Of a stretch of DNA of 64,000 bases, positions 27,411 through 33,922 are shown one piece after another (the first letter of the stretch is position 1; each line of letters opens with the position of its first letter). Location of the stretch: the NCBI GenBank assembly GCA_017848115.1, contig JAGAKZ010000028.1, forward strand, positions 62,001 to 126,000. The letters run 5' to 3'. The translations under genes and the position numbers were made by a program. The notes under the pieces were generated by a model. The model did no database searches, was not told where the DNA came from, and saw nothing but the letters and a program-made list of their open reading frames with translations. This DNA comes from Oscillospiraceae bacterium. GTDB lineage: Bacteria > Bacillota > Clostridia > Oscillospirales > Ruminococcaceae.

Positions 27411-27764
27411 CTATTCAGTAATATGTTCCATACCCTGACTAAGAACAGTCTTTACATGTGCATCGGCAAGCGAATAAAATACAGTCTTTCCTTCTTTACG
27501 AAACTTTACAAGACGGGATTGTTTAAGTACACGAAGCTGATGAGAAATAGCTGATTGCTGCATTCCGAGTATATGAGCTATATCACACACACACATTTCT
27601 TCTTTCAGAAGAACAAATAATATCTTCAATCTCGTTCTGTCACCAAATATTTTGAAAAGTTCTGCAAGGTCAGAAACTATTTCATCTTTTGGCAACTCCC
27701 CTGATACCTTCTCAACAATATTGTCATGTACCTTATTTTCTTCACAAAGCATTTCGTCTTTCAT
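27411..27764 (-). CDS. ArsR/SmtB-family metalloregulator-like repressor
   Basis: 117 aa from the ATG at 27764 (AAGGAAG upstream; the ATG at 27779 overlaps the ribosome site). Winged helix-turn-helix: LAELFKIFGDRTRLKILFVL, EMCVCDIAHILG, MQQSAISHQLRVLKQSRLV, KEGKTVFYSL. The EMCVCD stretch matches the Cys-x-Cys of the alpha3 site (ELCVCD) that binds As(III)/Sb(III) or soft metals in ArsR. Additional Cys12 lies in the N-terminal arm. There is no arsenite pump, P-type metal ATPase or cation diffusion gene beside it; it has its own promoter and sits between sugar-importer genes. Confidence 0.9.
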   Translation of the reverse strand: MKDEMLCEENKVHDNIVEKVSGELPKDEIVSDLAELFKIFGDRTRLKILFVLLKEEMCVCDIAHILGMQQSAISHQLRVLKQSRLVKFRKEGKTVFYSLADAHVKTVLSQGMEHITE

Positions 27765-27824
27765 AAAACTTCCTTCCATAACTAGCAGATCAAACTATTT
27801 ATTTTATACAATAACCTACTTTAT

Positions 27825-27853
27825 ATAATACATTATTATATTATTTTTGTCAA
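27825..27853 (-). promoter_or_regulatory. Promoter of the ArsR gene
   Basis: TTGACA (27853-27848), 17-bp spacer, TATTAT (27830-27825) on the minus strand. Confidence 0.75.
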
Positions 27854-27880
27854 GTTTCAGTGTTATTTTCAAAATTCCAC

Positions 27881-27913
27881 AAAAAACAGCTTCAAAGATG
27901 CGAAGCTGTTTTT
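27881..27913 (-). terminator. Terminator of the SBP-permease-permease operon
   Basis: AAAAAACAGCTTC / GAAGCTGTTTTT hairpin (27881-27893 with 27902-27913). On the minus strand it ends in a T-run, 8 bp after the permease stop. Confidence 0.9.
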
Positions 27914-27920
27914 CTATATA

Positions 27921-28775
27921 TTATTCTTTTACCGCACCTGAAACCATACCGCTGTAGATATATTTCTGAAGCGTTAAAAAGATCGTCAGAGTCGGAATTA
28001 TACAAACTATGATTCCTGCAAATATGATCTCCCACTTTGCTCCGTACGGACCTATAAATCTGTAAAGTGCTGTAGAAACTACGCCGAGTTCTTCGCTTGG
28101 CATATAGAGCTGTGGTGTATAGAAGTTATTGTATATACCAACAAATTTTATGATAAGAACAGTTGCTATAGCCGGTCTTAACAAAGGAAGAATTATCTGA
28201 AAATAAATCTTTATATATGAAGCACCGTCCACTATCGCACTTTCATCAAGAGATACCGATATCTGACTTAAATACTGCATAAATATGTAGATAGAAACTA
28301 TGTCTGTACCAACATACAATATAATATTTGACATCATTGTATCATAGAGATTTAACTTGTTTATTATCTGAAAAACAGTTACCTGCATTGAGATGCTTGG
28401 TAAAAGCATAGCAACAAGAAACGCATTTTTTACTGCTCTTGTCAGAATAGAATTGAAACGCTGTACAACAAATGCTGTCATTGTTCCTGTTACTATAGTA
28501 CCTATACATGAAAATACTATGATTATCAATGTATTTTTTAAACCGAGAAGAACCTTACCATTTACAAATGCCGTCTTGTAATTTTCAAAGTTCATTTTTG
28601 CCGGAAGTGAAAAAACTTCAGTTGTCAGATATTCCTTATGTGTCTTGAATGAACCGAGAAGAACGACAACAAGCGGAAATATTACAAGCAGACAACCAAA
28701 TATCAGAAATGCATATTTGAGTGCATTCCATATCTTAGCCGACAGGCTGTTGTTATATGTAACTTTTTCATTCAT
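27921..28775 (-). CDS. ABC permease, MalG/carbohydrate uptake type
   Basis: 284 aa, six membrane segments (first about 17-39). EAA loop DESAIVDGASYIKIYFQIIL near 180-199. An AAAGGAG site lies upstream of the ATG with slightly long spacing. Last gene of the operon; starts 24 bp after the partner permease. Works with it and the lipoprotein at 29833-31242 as a carbohydrate importer; the ATPase must be encoded elsewhere. Confidence 0.9.
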   Translation of the reverse strand: MNEKVTYNNSLSAKIWNALKYAFLIFGCLLVIFPLVVVLLGSFKTHKEYLTTEVFSLPAKMNFENYKTAFVNGKVLLGLKNTLIIIVFSCIGTIVTGTMTAFVVQRFNSILTRAVKNAFLVAMLLPSISMQVTVFQIINKLNLYDTMMSNIILYVGTDIVSIYIFMQYLSQISVSLDESAIVDGASYIKIYFQIILPLLRPAIATVLIIKFVGIYNNFYTPQLYMPSEELGVVSTALYRFIGPYGAKWEIIFAGIIVCIIPTLTIFLTLQKYIYSGMVSGAVKE

Positions 28776-28799
28776 AAAAAAATCTGCTCCTTTCTGATA

Positions 28800-29735
28800 T
28801 TATGTTTCTTCTTTGAAGACAGTCTTCTGAATTATTGTTACAACGATGGTTATCGACAAAAGAACCATAGCCATAGCAGAAGCAAGACCTATTTTGTCAT
28901 AAGTAAATGCTGTTTCTATTGTCTTTATTACAAAAGTTGTTGTTCCGTTTTTACCGCCTGTTATGATATACGGAGTTTCAAAAACAGATATTGCACCATT
29001 TACTGCAAGTATACACTGAAGTGCTATTATTGATTTTATGCTTGGAAATACTATATATCTGAATCTCTGCCACGAATTTGCACCATCAAGTTCTGCCGCC
29101 TCGTAAACATCTGTATTTATAGACTGAATAGCACCTATATACATAAGAATATCAAAACCGATATATCTCCAGAGAGAAACAAATACAAGACAGAAATTTG
29201 CAGTTTCAGCACCGAGCCATGTATACGGTTCAACACCAAATACTGAAAGAATACTGTTTAATGTACCCTGAGGTGATACAACACCGTCACCGTTTTTGAA
29301 AAAGTTTAAAAATATAAGCGATACTGCAACGCCGTTCATAAGATACGGGAAAAATAAAACCCCTTTAAAAAAGTTTTTACATCTTAATCTTGAGCACAAA
29401 ACCGACGCAACCAGCAATGCAAGCGCCTGCTGAATAAAAGAACCTATCAGGTAGTATATACTGTTTTTAAACGTCATCAGATAACTGCTGTCAGAAAAAA
29501 TAGTTTTGTAGTTATCAAGTCCGACCCATTCTATATCAGTTCCCAGCTGTGAACGTTTCTGAAAACTGTATACTACCATATTTGCAGCCGGTACAAATGT
29601 AAACAGAATAAGAAGTGCCACCGGTATAAGTAAAAACACTATACTTGTTATTGCTTTCTGTCCGTCATAACTCTGTATCCACTGTTTTGCGGTTTTTTTA
29701 CTCTTTTTTCCTGATACAGTAAGTAAATCGTCCAT
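28800..29735 (-). CDS. ABC permease, MalF/UgpA uptake type
   Basis: 311 aa with a cytoplasmic N-terminal extension of about 30 residues (GKKSKKTAKQWIQSYDG) then six membrane segments. EAA loop EAAELDGANSWQRFRYIVFP near 218-237. GGGAGG upstream of the ATG. Separated from the binding-protein gene by a 97-bp spacer containing a hairpin that should reduce read-through. Confidence 0.9.
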   Translation of the reverse strand: MDDLLTVSGKKSKKTAKQWIQSYDGQKAITSIVFLLIPVALLILFTFVPAANMVVYSFQKRSQLGTDIEWVGLDNYKTIFSDSSYLMTFKNSIYYLIGSFIQQALALLVASVLCSRLRCKNFFKGVLFFPYLMNGVAVSLIFLNFFKNGDGVVSPQGTLNSILSVFGVEPYTWLGAETANFCLVFVSLWRYIGFDILMYIGAIQSINTDVYEAAELDGANSWQRFRYIVFPSIKSIIALQCILAVNGAISVFETPYIITGGKNGTTTFVIKTIETAFTYDKIGLASAMAMVLLSITIVVTIIQKTVFKEET

Positions 29736-29776
29736 ACAAATCCTCCCTTTGAAATAAATGATTGCTAATTTTGCTC

Positions 29777-29813
29777 AAAAAAGGAGAGGATACGAAAACC
29801 TCTCCCCTTTTTC
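29777..29813 (-). terminator. Intra-operon attenuator hairpin between binding protein and permease genes
   Basis: On the minus strand GAAAAAGGGGAGAGG pairs with CCTCTCCTTTTTT with a two-base bulge and continues into a T-run. It probably gives partial termination so that the binding protein is made in excess over the permeases. Confidence 0.65.
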
Positions 29814-29832
29814 TTGCTTGTATATTGCTATA

Positions 29833-31242
29833 TTATCCTAAAACTGAATCTCTTGTTGCATTCCATTTTTTATTTATTTCATCAGCGATCTTCTTGAATC
29901 CTTCATCGCCCTCGCCTCTGAATGCAGCTTCGCAGAGTCTTACCTTGAAGTTTGCAGAATCCTGGAGATAGAAACCTACTTCTGATTCCTGATCTATCTG
30001 ATCCCATACACCTACCAGATCTTCAGGAGCAGCATCAGATACAAAAAGTTCTACATTTTCAAAAGCTTCAAGGTATTCAGGCATCTCACTGCCCTTTACT
30101 GTCTGAACATAACCTTCATTGTAAGCTATATTTGAATCTTCAACGTACCATTCAATATAAAGTTTACCAAGATCCTTCTGCTCTGAATGAATATTTATAC
30201 CCATATTGTAGTCAGGAGCACTTTCTGCGTACTGAACACCGTTTACTGAAATAGGGCATGGCATATATCCTATATTTGCAGGGTCATCACCATTGGTTTC
30301 TGCTACCTCCTGGAACTGTGTAACAGCCCATGAACCCATACACATTGTAGCGATAGTGCCACTGCCTATAGCAGCCTTTGAACCTTCCCAGTCAGTAGTG
30401 TTAGGGTCAACTTCTATAAGTGTAGGATCTGAAAATACATCATACATCAGTTTGAATACTTTGTAATGAGCCGAATCCTCTGCAAATACATCTTTCTTTT
30501 CTGCAAGAAGTTCATTTGTATAGTTGGAGTTACCAGATGCAGAATTTACAAGACTGGTCCACTGTGCAAGAGCCCATGTGTCTTTGAAATTTGTATAGTA
30601 AGGAATAGCATCTGTATTGTCTCTGATTTTTTCAAGACATTCTATAAATTCTTCTTCTGTCTTAGGAAGAGTAGTGATCCCAGCTTCTTCCCATGTAGCC
30701 TTGTTGTAGCAAAGTCCGCCTGCTATAGAACCACCAATGGCAACACCGTATACTGTGTCATCGTACATTTTCTGATTTGCCCAGTTGTACTTTGCGTCCA
30801 TTTCTTCATATGTACCGAGCGGTTCAAAATATGTACCAAGGTCTTTTACCTTTACTGTATCGGGAATCATAAGTACGTCGCCGTAGTCATCGGTACTCAT
30901 CATTGTGGAAACATCACTTGCGTAATCTGTAAATCCCTGATACTCTACCTTACAGTTGTACTTTTCTTCAAATTCTTTTGTCACTTCTTTAAGTGAGCCG
31001 TCTTCTATTCTGTCTGTTCTGTGTGTAAGAACTTTGAGAGTAGCACCGCCAAAATCATTACCGTCGGTTTTTTCTTCACTGTTGCCATCATCTTTGGACT
31101 CATCCGCATTTGATGAATTATTGCTTGCCGTTGAAGAAGAACCTGTTTTTTCCTCATCGCCACCACAACTTGTAAATGATGCCATACAACCTGTTACCAT
31201 TGTCAATGCAAAAAGCATAGATACGATTTTCTTAATTTTCAT
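29833..31242 (-). CDS. Extracellular solute-binding lipoprotein of the importer operon
   Basis: 469 aa from the ATG at 31242 (AAAGGTG upstream). Signal peptide; lipobox either VTGC (Cys19) or, more typical, FTSC (Cys26). A Ser/Asn/Glu-rich tether (about 32-66) precedes the family-1 fold: ATLKVLTHRTD, VTKEFEEKYNCKVEYQGF, DVLMIPDTVKVKDL, AGGLCYNKATWEEAG, TIATMCMGSWAVTQF. Probably binds an oligosaccharide. Strong promoter (TTGACA-17-TATAAT) and AAG/GTA-rich codon use suggest high expression. First gene of the operon with the two permeases downstream. Confidence 0.9.
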   Translation of the reverse strand: MKIKKIVSMLFALTMVTGCMASFTSCGGDEEKTGSSSTASNNSSNADESKDDGNSEEKTDGNDFGGATLKVLTHRTDRIEDGSLKEVTKEFEEKYNCKVEYQGFTDYASDVSTMMSTDDYGDVLMIPDTVKVKDLGTYFEPLGTYEEMDAKYNWANQKMYDDTVYGVAIGGSIAGGLCYNKATWEEAGITTLPKTEEEFIECLEKIRDNTDAIPYYTNFKDTWALAQWTSLVNSASGNSNYTNELLAEKKDVFAEDSAHYKVFKLMYDVFSDPTLIEVDPNTTDWEGSKAAIGSGTIATMCMGSWAVTQFQEVAETNGDDPANIGYMPCPISVNGVQYAESAPDYNMGINIHSEQKDLGKLYIEWYVEDSNIAYNEGYVQTVKGSEMPEYLEAFENVELFVSDAAPEDLVGVWDQIDQESEVGFYLQDSANFKVRLCEAAFRGEGDEGFKKIADEINKKWNATRDSVLG

Positions 31243-31306
31243 AACCATTCACCTTTTCAATCTTCTTAAATTTCAGTTTTGTTAAGTATAATTAATTACT
31301 ATATTA

Positions 31307-31335
31307 ATTATAATTTGATTTTATTAACTTGTCAA
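31307..31335 (-). promoter_or_regulatory. Promoter of the importer operon
   Basis: TTGACA (31335-31330), 17-bp spacer, TATAAT (31312-31307) on the minus strand: a full consensus match 65 bp upstream of the start codon. Confidence 0.88.
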
Positions 31336-31480
31336 CTGTTTGTATAATATAAACCGTTTAAAAAAATAAAATTGTTTACTCTGACTGTTTATAATTAAAA
31401 TTATAGTTCATATTAACCATAGAATTTTATCAAATCAAGTATGTTTTATACTATTACGTCAATAAATGTATCAGGTGCGC

Positions 31481-31527
31481 AAAAAAACATCTCACTTAAA
31501 TATTAAAAAATATTTAAGTGAGATGTT
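31481..31527 (-). terminator. Terminator of the OGG-type glycosylase gene
   Basis: Perfect 19-bp inverted repeat (31486-31504 with 31509-31527, AAAA loop) followed on the minus strand by seven T. Confidence 0.92.
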
Positions 31528-31558
31528 CATGAATTCGAAAGTTAAATTAAGTAAAAAA

Positions 31559-32371
31559 TTATTTTTCAAGTAAATGACTGTTGTTTCTTACATAATGGAA
31601 CAGATACTGTTGTGCTATACCCTCATAACCTTTTGTACATTCAGGCATTCCGTCAGGATAAAAGTTCGCCATAACTTTCTTTATCCATACATCGACAGGA
31701 AAAGCTTCTGTCCGATACATTCCAAAAAGCAGTACACAATCTGCAACTTTCGGACCTACACCCTTTATTTTCATAAGTTGTTTTTTAGCTTCCTCATACG
31801 GCATTTTTCTTATGCTGTCAAGGTCAGTTTCACCTGATAAAACTTTTTGTACAGCATCTATTATATATCCTGCCCGAAATCCTGCACGTAAAAAAGCAAG
31901 GCTTTCGGGTGTTTCTTTAGCCAGTGCCTCAGGAGACGGAAATCCATCGTATTTTTCACACATTCTTGATATTATGCCTTTTATTCTCGGTATATTGTTA
32001 TTCTGTGATATTATAAAAGAACACAACGCTTCCCATGAGTCCTGTCTTAAAAGTCTTATCCCACCTGCAAAATCACATGCATTTTTTAATATGTCATCTT
32101 CAGAAAACCTTTTTTTCAGCACGGAATAATCAGTGTCCAGATCAAAATAAACAGACCATATATTCAGAAAATCTTCCTCATTTGTATTTTTAAAAACTAT
32201 AACATTTTCTTTTTTATGATATAGTTCAAGATATCTGTCAAGATAGTAACCGCTCCAGATACCGTTGTCATCACATTTCCATCTGAATGCCTGTCCGCAG
32301 TCAAGAGTCTGTGCCAGGTCAAAATCCTCCTGATAAAGCACTATATCTCCCTGTATCGCTTCATACTTCAT
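31559..32371 (-). CDS. 8-oxoguanine DNA glycosylase, OGG1-like (HhH-GPD)
   Basis: 270 aa, starting MKYEAIQGDIVLYQEDFDLA. The N-terminal beta domain ends in DCGQAFRW, as in OGG1. The helix-hairpin-helix-GPD core has SFIISQNNNIPRIKGII (about 118-134), then KIKGVGPKVADCVLLFGM with the Schiff-base Lys208, and the catalytic Asp227 in AFPVDVWIKK. It removes 8-oxoguanine and cuts the strand as a bifunctional lyase. Own promoter and terminator; no other repair gene beside it. Confidence 0.92.
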   Translation of the reverse strand: MKYEAIQGDIVLYQEDFDLAQTLDCGQAFRWKCDDNGIWSGYYLDRYLELYHKKENVIVFKNTNEEDFLNIWSVYFDLDTDYSVLKKRFSEDDILKNACDFAGGIRLLRQDSWEALCSFIISQNNNIPRIKGIISRMCEKYDGFPSPEALAKETPESLAFLRAGFRAGYIIDAVQKVLSGETDLDSIRKMPYEEAKKQLMKIKGVGPKVADCVLLFGMYRTEAFPVDVWIKKVMANFYPDGMPECTKGYEGIAQQYLFHYVRNNSHLLEK

Positions 32372-32416
32372 AAATCTGTTCCTTTCTGTACATATAATGT
32401 ATAATCATTATTTTTT

Positions 32417-32445
32417 ATTATACCATATAAAATTTTCAACATCAA
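32417..32445 (-). promoter_or_regulatory. Promoter of the OGG-type gene
   Basis: TTGATG (32445-32440), 17-bp spacer, TATAAT (32422-32417). The first TTTTCAACA repeat (32433-32441) lies inside it. Confidence 0.65.
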
Positions 32446-32592
32446 TCTACAAGGAAAAAATAAACATTAAACATTACTAACATTTTAACAACATTGAATT
32501 TTCCACCGTTTCAACATAGTTTTCAACATTCATTTGATAACTTATCAACATTTGAATCAGATTTATTCAACATTTCAACAGACTTTTCAACC
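32433..32592 (+). repeat. Cluster of TTTTCAACA-like 9-mers
   Basis: Within 160 bp, all in one orientation: TTTTCAACA (32433), TTTTCCACC (32499), GTTTCAACA (32508), TTTTCAACA (32520), TTATCAACA (32542), TATTCAACA (32564), ATTTCAACA (32572) and TTTTCAACC (32584), plus looser TAAACATT/TAACATT copies at 32461-32494. Copies at 32520, 32542 and 32564 are exactly 22 bp apart. The stretch fills the 314-bp gap between the divergent OGG-type and small-protein genes. The consensus is one base from DnaA-box forms (TTATCCACA, TTTTCCACA). Confidence 0.6.
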
Positions 32593-32685
32593 GTAACTGT
32601 TCAAAAATATATTATGAAAATCTGAATAAATTTATGCCATATGTCAATAATCTGTTCGTAAAACATTTTTTCAGAGGTGACATTT

Positions 32686-32952
32686 ATGTTAAAAGGTGTA
32701 AACAAAAAGGTTATAGAAGTAAACGATACAGGAAATATGTATTTTGAAAAGGCGATACTCTATGTTCGTCCCAAAATGCTCACACTTCCGCAAAAACATC
32801 TTATGAAAGAAGCAAAGTATTATTTAAACGAAAATCTTCCCATATACGATCACAACGAAGAAAAATTTCTCAGAATAAAACGCTTTGCCGTTACAAGCGC
32901 TCTTTTCTGCGTTATACTCTCTACAATAATAGTCGGACTTATGTGCAGATAA
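32686..32952 (+). CDS. Small single-pass membrane protein, unknown function
   Basis: 88 aa from the ATG at 32686 with GAGGTGA 8 bp upstream. The first 65 residues are charged and soluble (VIEVNDTGNMYFEKAILYVR, LTLPQKHLMKEAKYYL). Residues about 66-87 form one membrane helix (AVTSALFCVILSTIIVGLMC), so it is tail-anchored with the soluble part inside. I do not recognise a characterised family, although the YFEKAILYVRP block looks like conserved small Clostridia proteins. The following gene has its own promoter. Confidence 0.7.
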   Translation: MLKGVNKKVIEVNDTGNMYFEKAILYVRPKMLTLPQKHLMKEAKYYLNENLPIYDHNEEKFLRIKRFAVTSALFCVILSTIIVGLMCR

Positions 32953-33050
32953 AAAATATCTGTGATCAGCTATAAACGACGTATTTACAGTCATAAACAT
33001 TTTTGCCAATAAAATAATTTCAGATTTTTAATTTTTTATCATCAAAACCA

Positions 33051-33079
33051 TTGTTTTTTACGCCACAAAATGATATAAT
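33051..33079 (+). promoter_or_regulatory. Promoter of the rlmB/pseudo-ATPase operon
   Basis: TTGTTT (33051-33056), 17-bp spacer, TATAAT (33074-33079). A start near 33086 makes the GTG at 33092 leaderless, favouring ATG 33146 for translation. Confidence 0.65.
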
Positions 33080-33145
33080 TAAAATTATTATGTGGTATAT
33101 CAGAAAAACAAAAAAATTTTTTTAAAAGTGGGAATCAATTTTAAA

Positions 33146-33913
33146 ATGAATGATAAAAAAAATTATCAGAACAACAATAACGCCGAAGATGACAATATCA
33201 TATTCGGAAAAAATCCTGTGATGGAAGCATTGAAGTCAGGACAACCGATAAACAGTATATATATATCGGGAAGCGGTTCTCTTTTCAGTAAAATTTCATC
33301 TATGGCAAAAGAAAACGGCATTGTAGTAAAAAATGTCGATGACAAAAAACTTCATCAGATGTGTGGTTCTGTAGCACATCAGGGTGTTGTTGCCGCATGC
33401 GCTTGTGCAGAATACTCCACAGTTGAGGATATACTTGAAAACGCAAGAAAAAAAGGCAAAGATCCTTTTATCATAATCTGCGATGAGATAGAAGATCCTC
33501 ACAATCTTGGGGCAATAATAAGAACTGCGGAAGCTGCCGGTGCTGACGGCATAATAATTCCTAAAAGAAGAAGCGCCGCACTCACACCTACTGTTTACAA
33601 AACTTCAGCAGGTGCAGCAAGCTGGATACCGGTTGCTCGTGTGCCAAATCTTGTTTCTTCTATGGAATATCTTAAATCACAGAACATATGGATATACGGG
33701 ACAGACGCTTCGGGGGCGGACTATACCACTACTGATCTCAGAGGCGGTATAGCATTTGTAATAGGGTCTGAGGGATATGGAATGGGAAAACTGGTAAAGG
33801 AAAAGTGCGATTTTCTGGTAAGTCTTCCTATGGCAGGACACGTAAATTCTCTTAACGCTTCAGTTGCCGCAGGCATATTTATGTATGAAGCGGTAAGGCA
33901 AAGAAACAAATAA
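33146..33913 (+). CDS. rlmB: SpoU/TrmH-family rRNA 2'-O-methyltransferase (RlmB-like)
   Basis: 255 aa from ATG 33146 (weak GTGGGA ribosome site; a longer GTG start at 33092 is unlikely). N-terminal substrate-binding domain IIFGKNPVMEALKSG...INSIYISGS (about 15-90). SPOUT knot domain with motif 1 DEIEDPHNLGAIIRTAEAAG, motif 2 IAFVIGSEGYGMG and motif 3 SLPMAGHVNSLNASVAAGI, which together form the S-adenosylmethionine pocket. Members 2'-O-methylate G2251 of 23S rRNA or similar sites. The pseudo-P-type ATPase gene follows 9 bp downstream. Confidence 0.92.
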   Translation: MNDKKNYQNNNNAEDDNIIFGKNPVMEALKSGQPINSIYISGSGSLFSKISSMAKENGIVVKNVDDKKLHQMCGSVAHQGVVAACACAEYSTVEDILENARKKGKDPFIIICDEIEDPHNLGAIIRTAEAAGADGIIIPKRRSAALTPTVYKTSAGAASWIPVARVPNLVSSMEYLKSQNIWIYGTDASGADYTTTDLRGGIAFVIGSEGYGMGKLVKEKCDFLVSLPMAGHVNSLNASVAAGIFMYEAVRQRNK

Positions 33914-33922
33914 GGAGGAGTC

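Noticed and set aside
25818-31242. Search for an ABC ATPase within the importer region
   Set aside because: No Walker A/LSGGQ-bearing frame exists between 25.8 and 31.3 kb or in the 8.2-13.2 kb operon; the ATPase must be elsewhere.
30466-31285. Plus-strand open frames of 176 and 109 codons opposite the solute-binding gene
   Set aside because: No ribosome site or promoter, Cys/Phe-rich translation typical of an antisense shadow; the minus-strand lipoprotein is clearly real.
32433-32592. Repeat cluster considered as a CRISPR array
   Set aside because: Repeat units are only 9 bp, irregularly spaced and without uniform spacers; no cas genes in the window.
32433-32592. Repeat cluster considered as the chromosomal origin
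   Set aside because: dnaA, dnaN and other origin-flanking genes are absent; the 9-mers differ from the DnaA box by one base in most copies. Kept only as a repeat finding.
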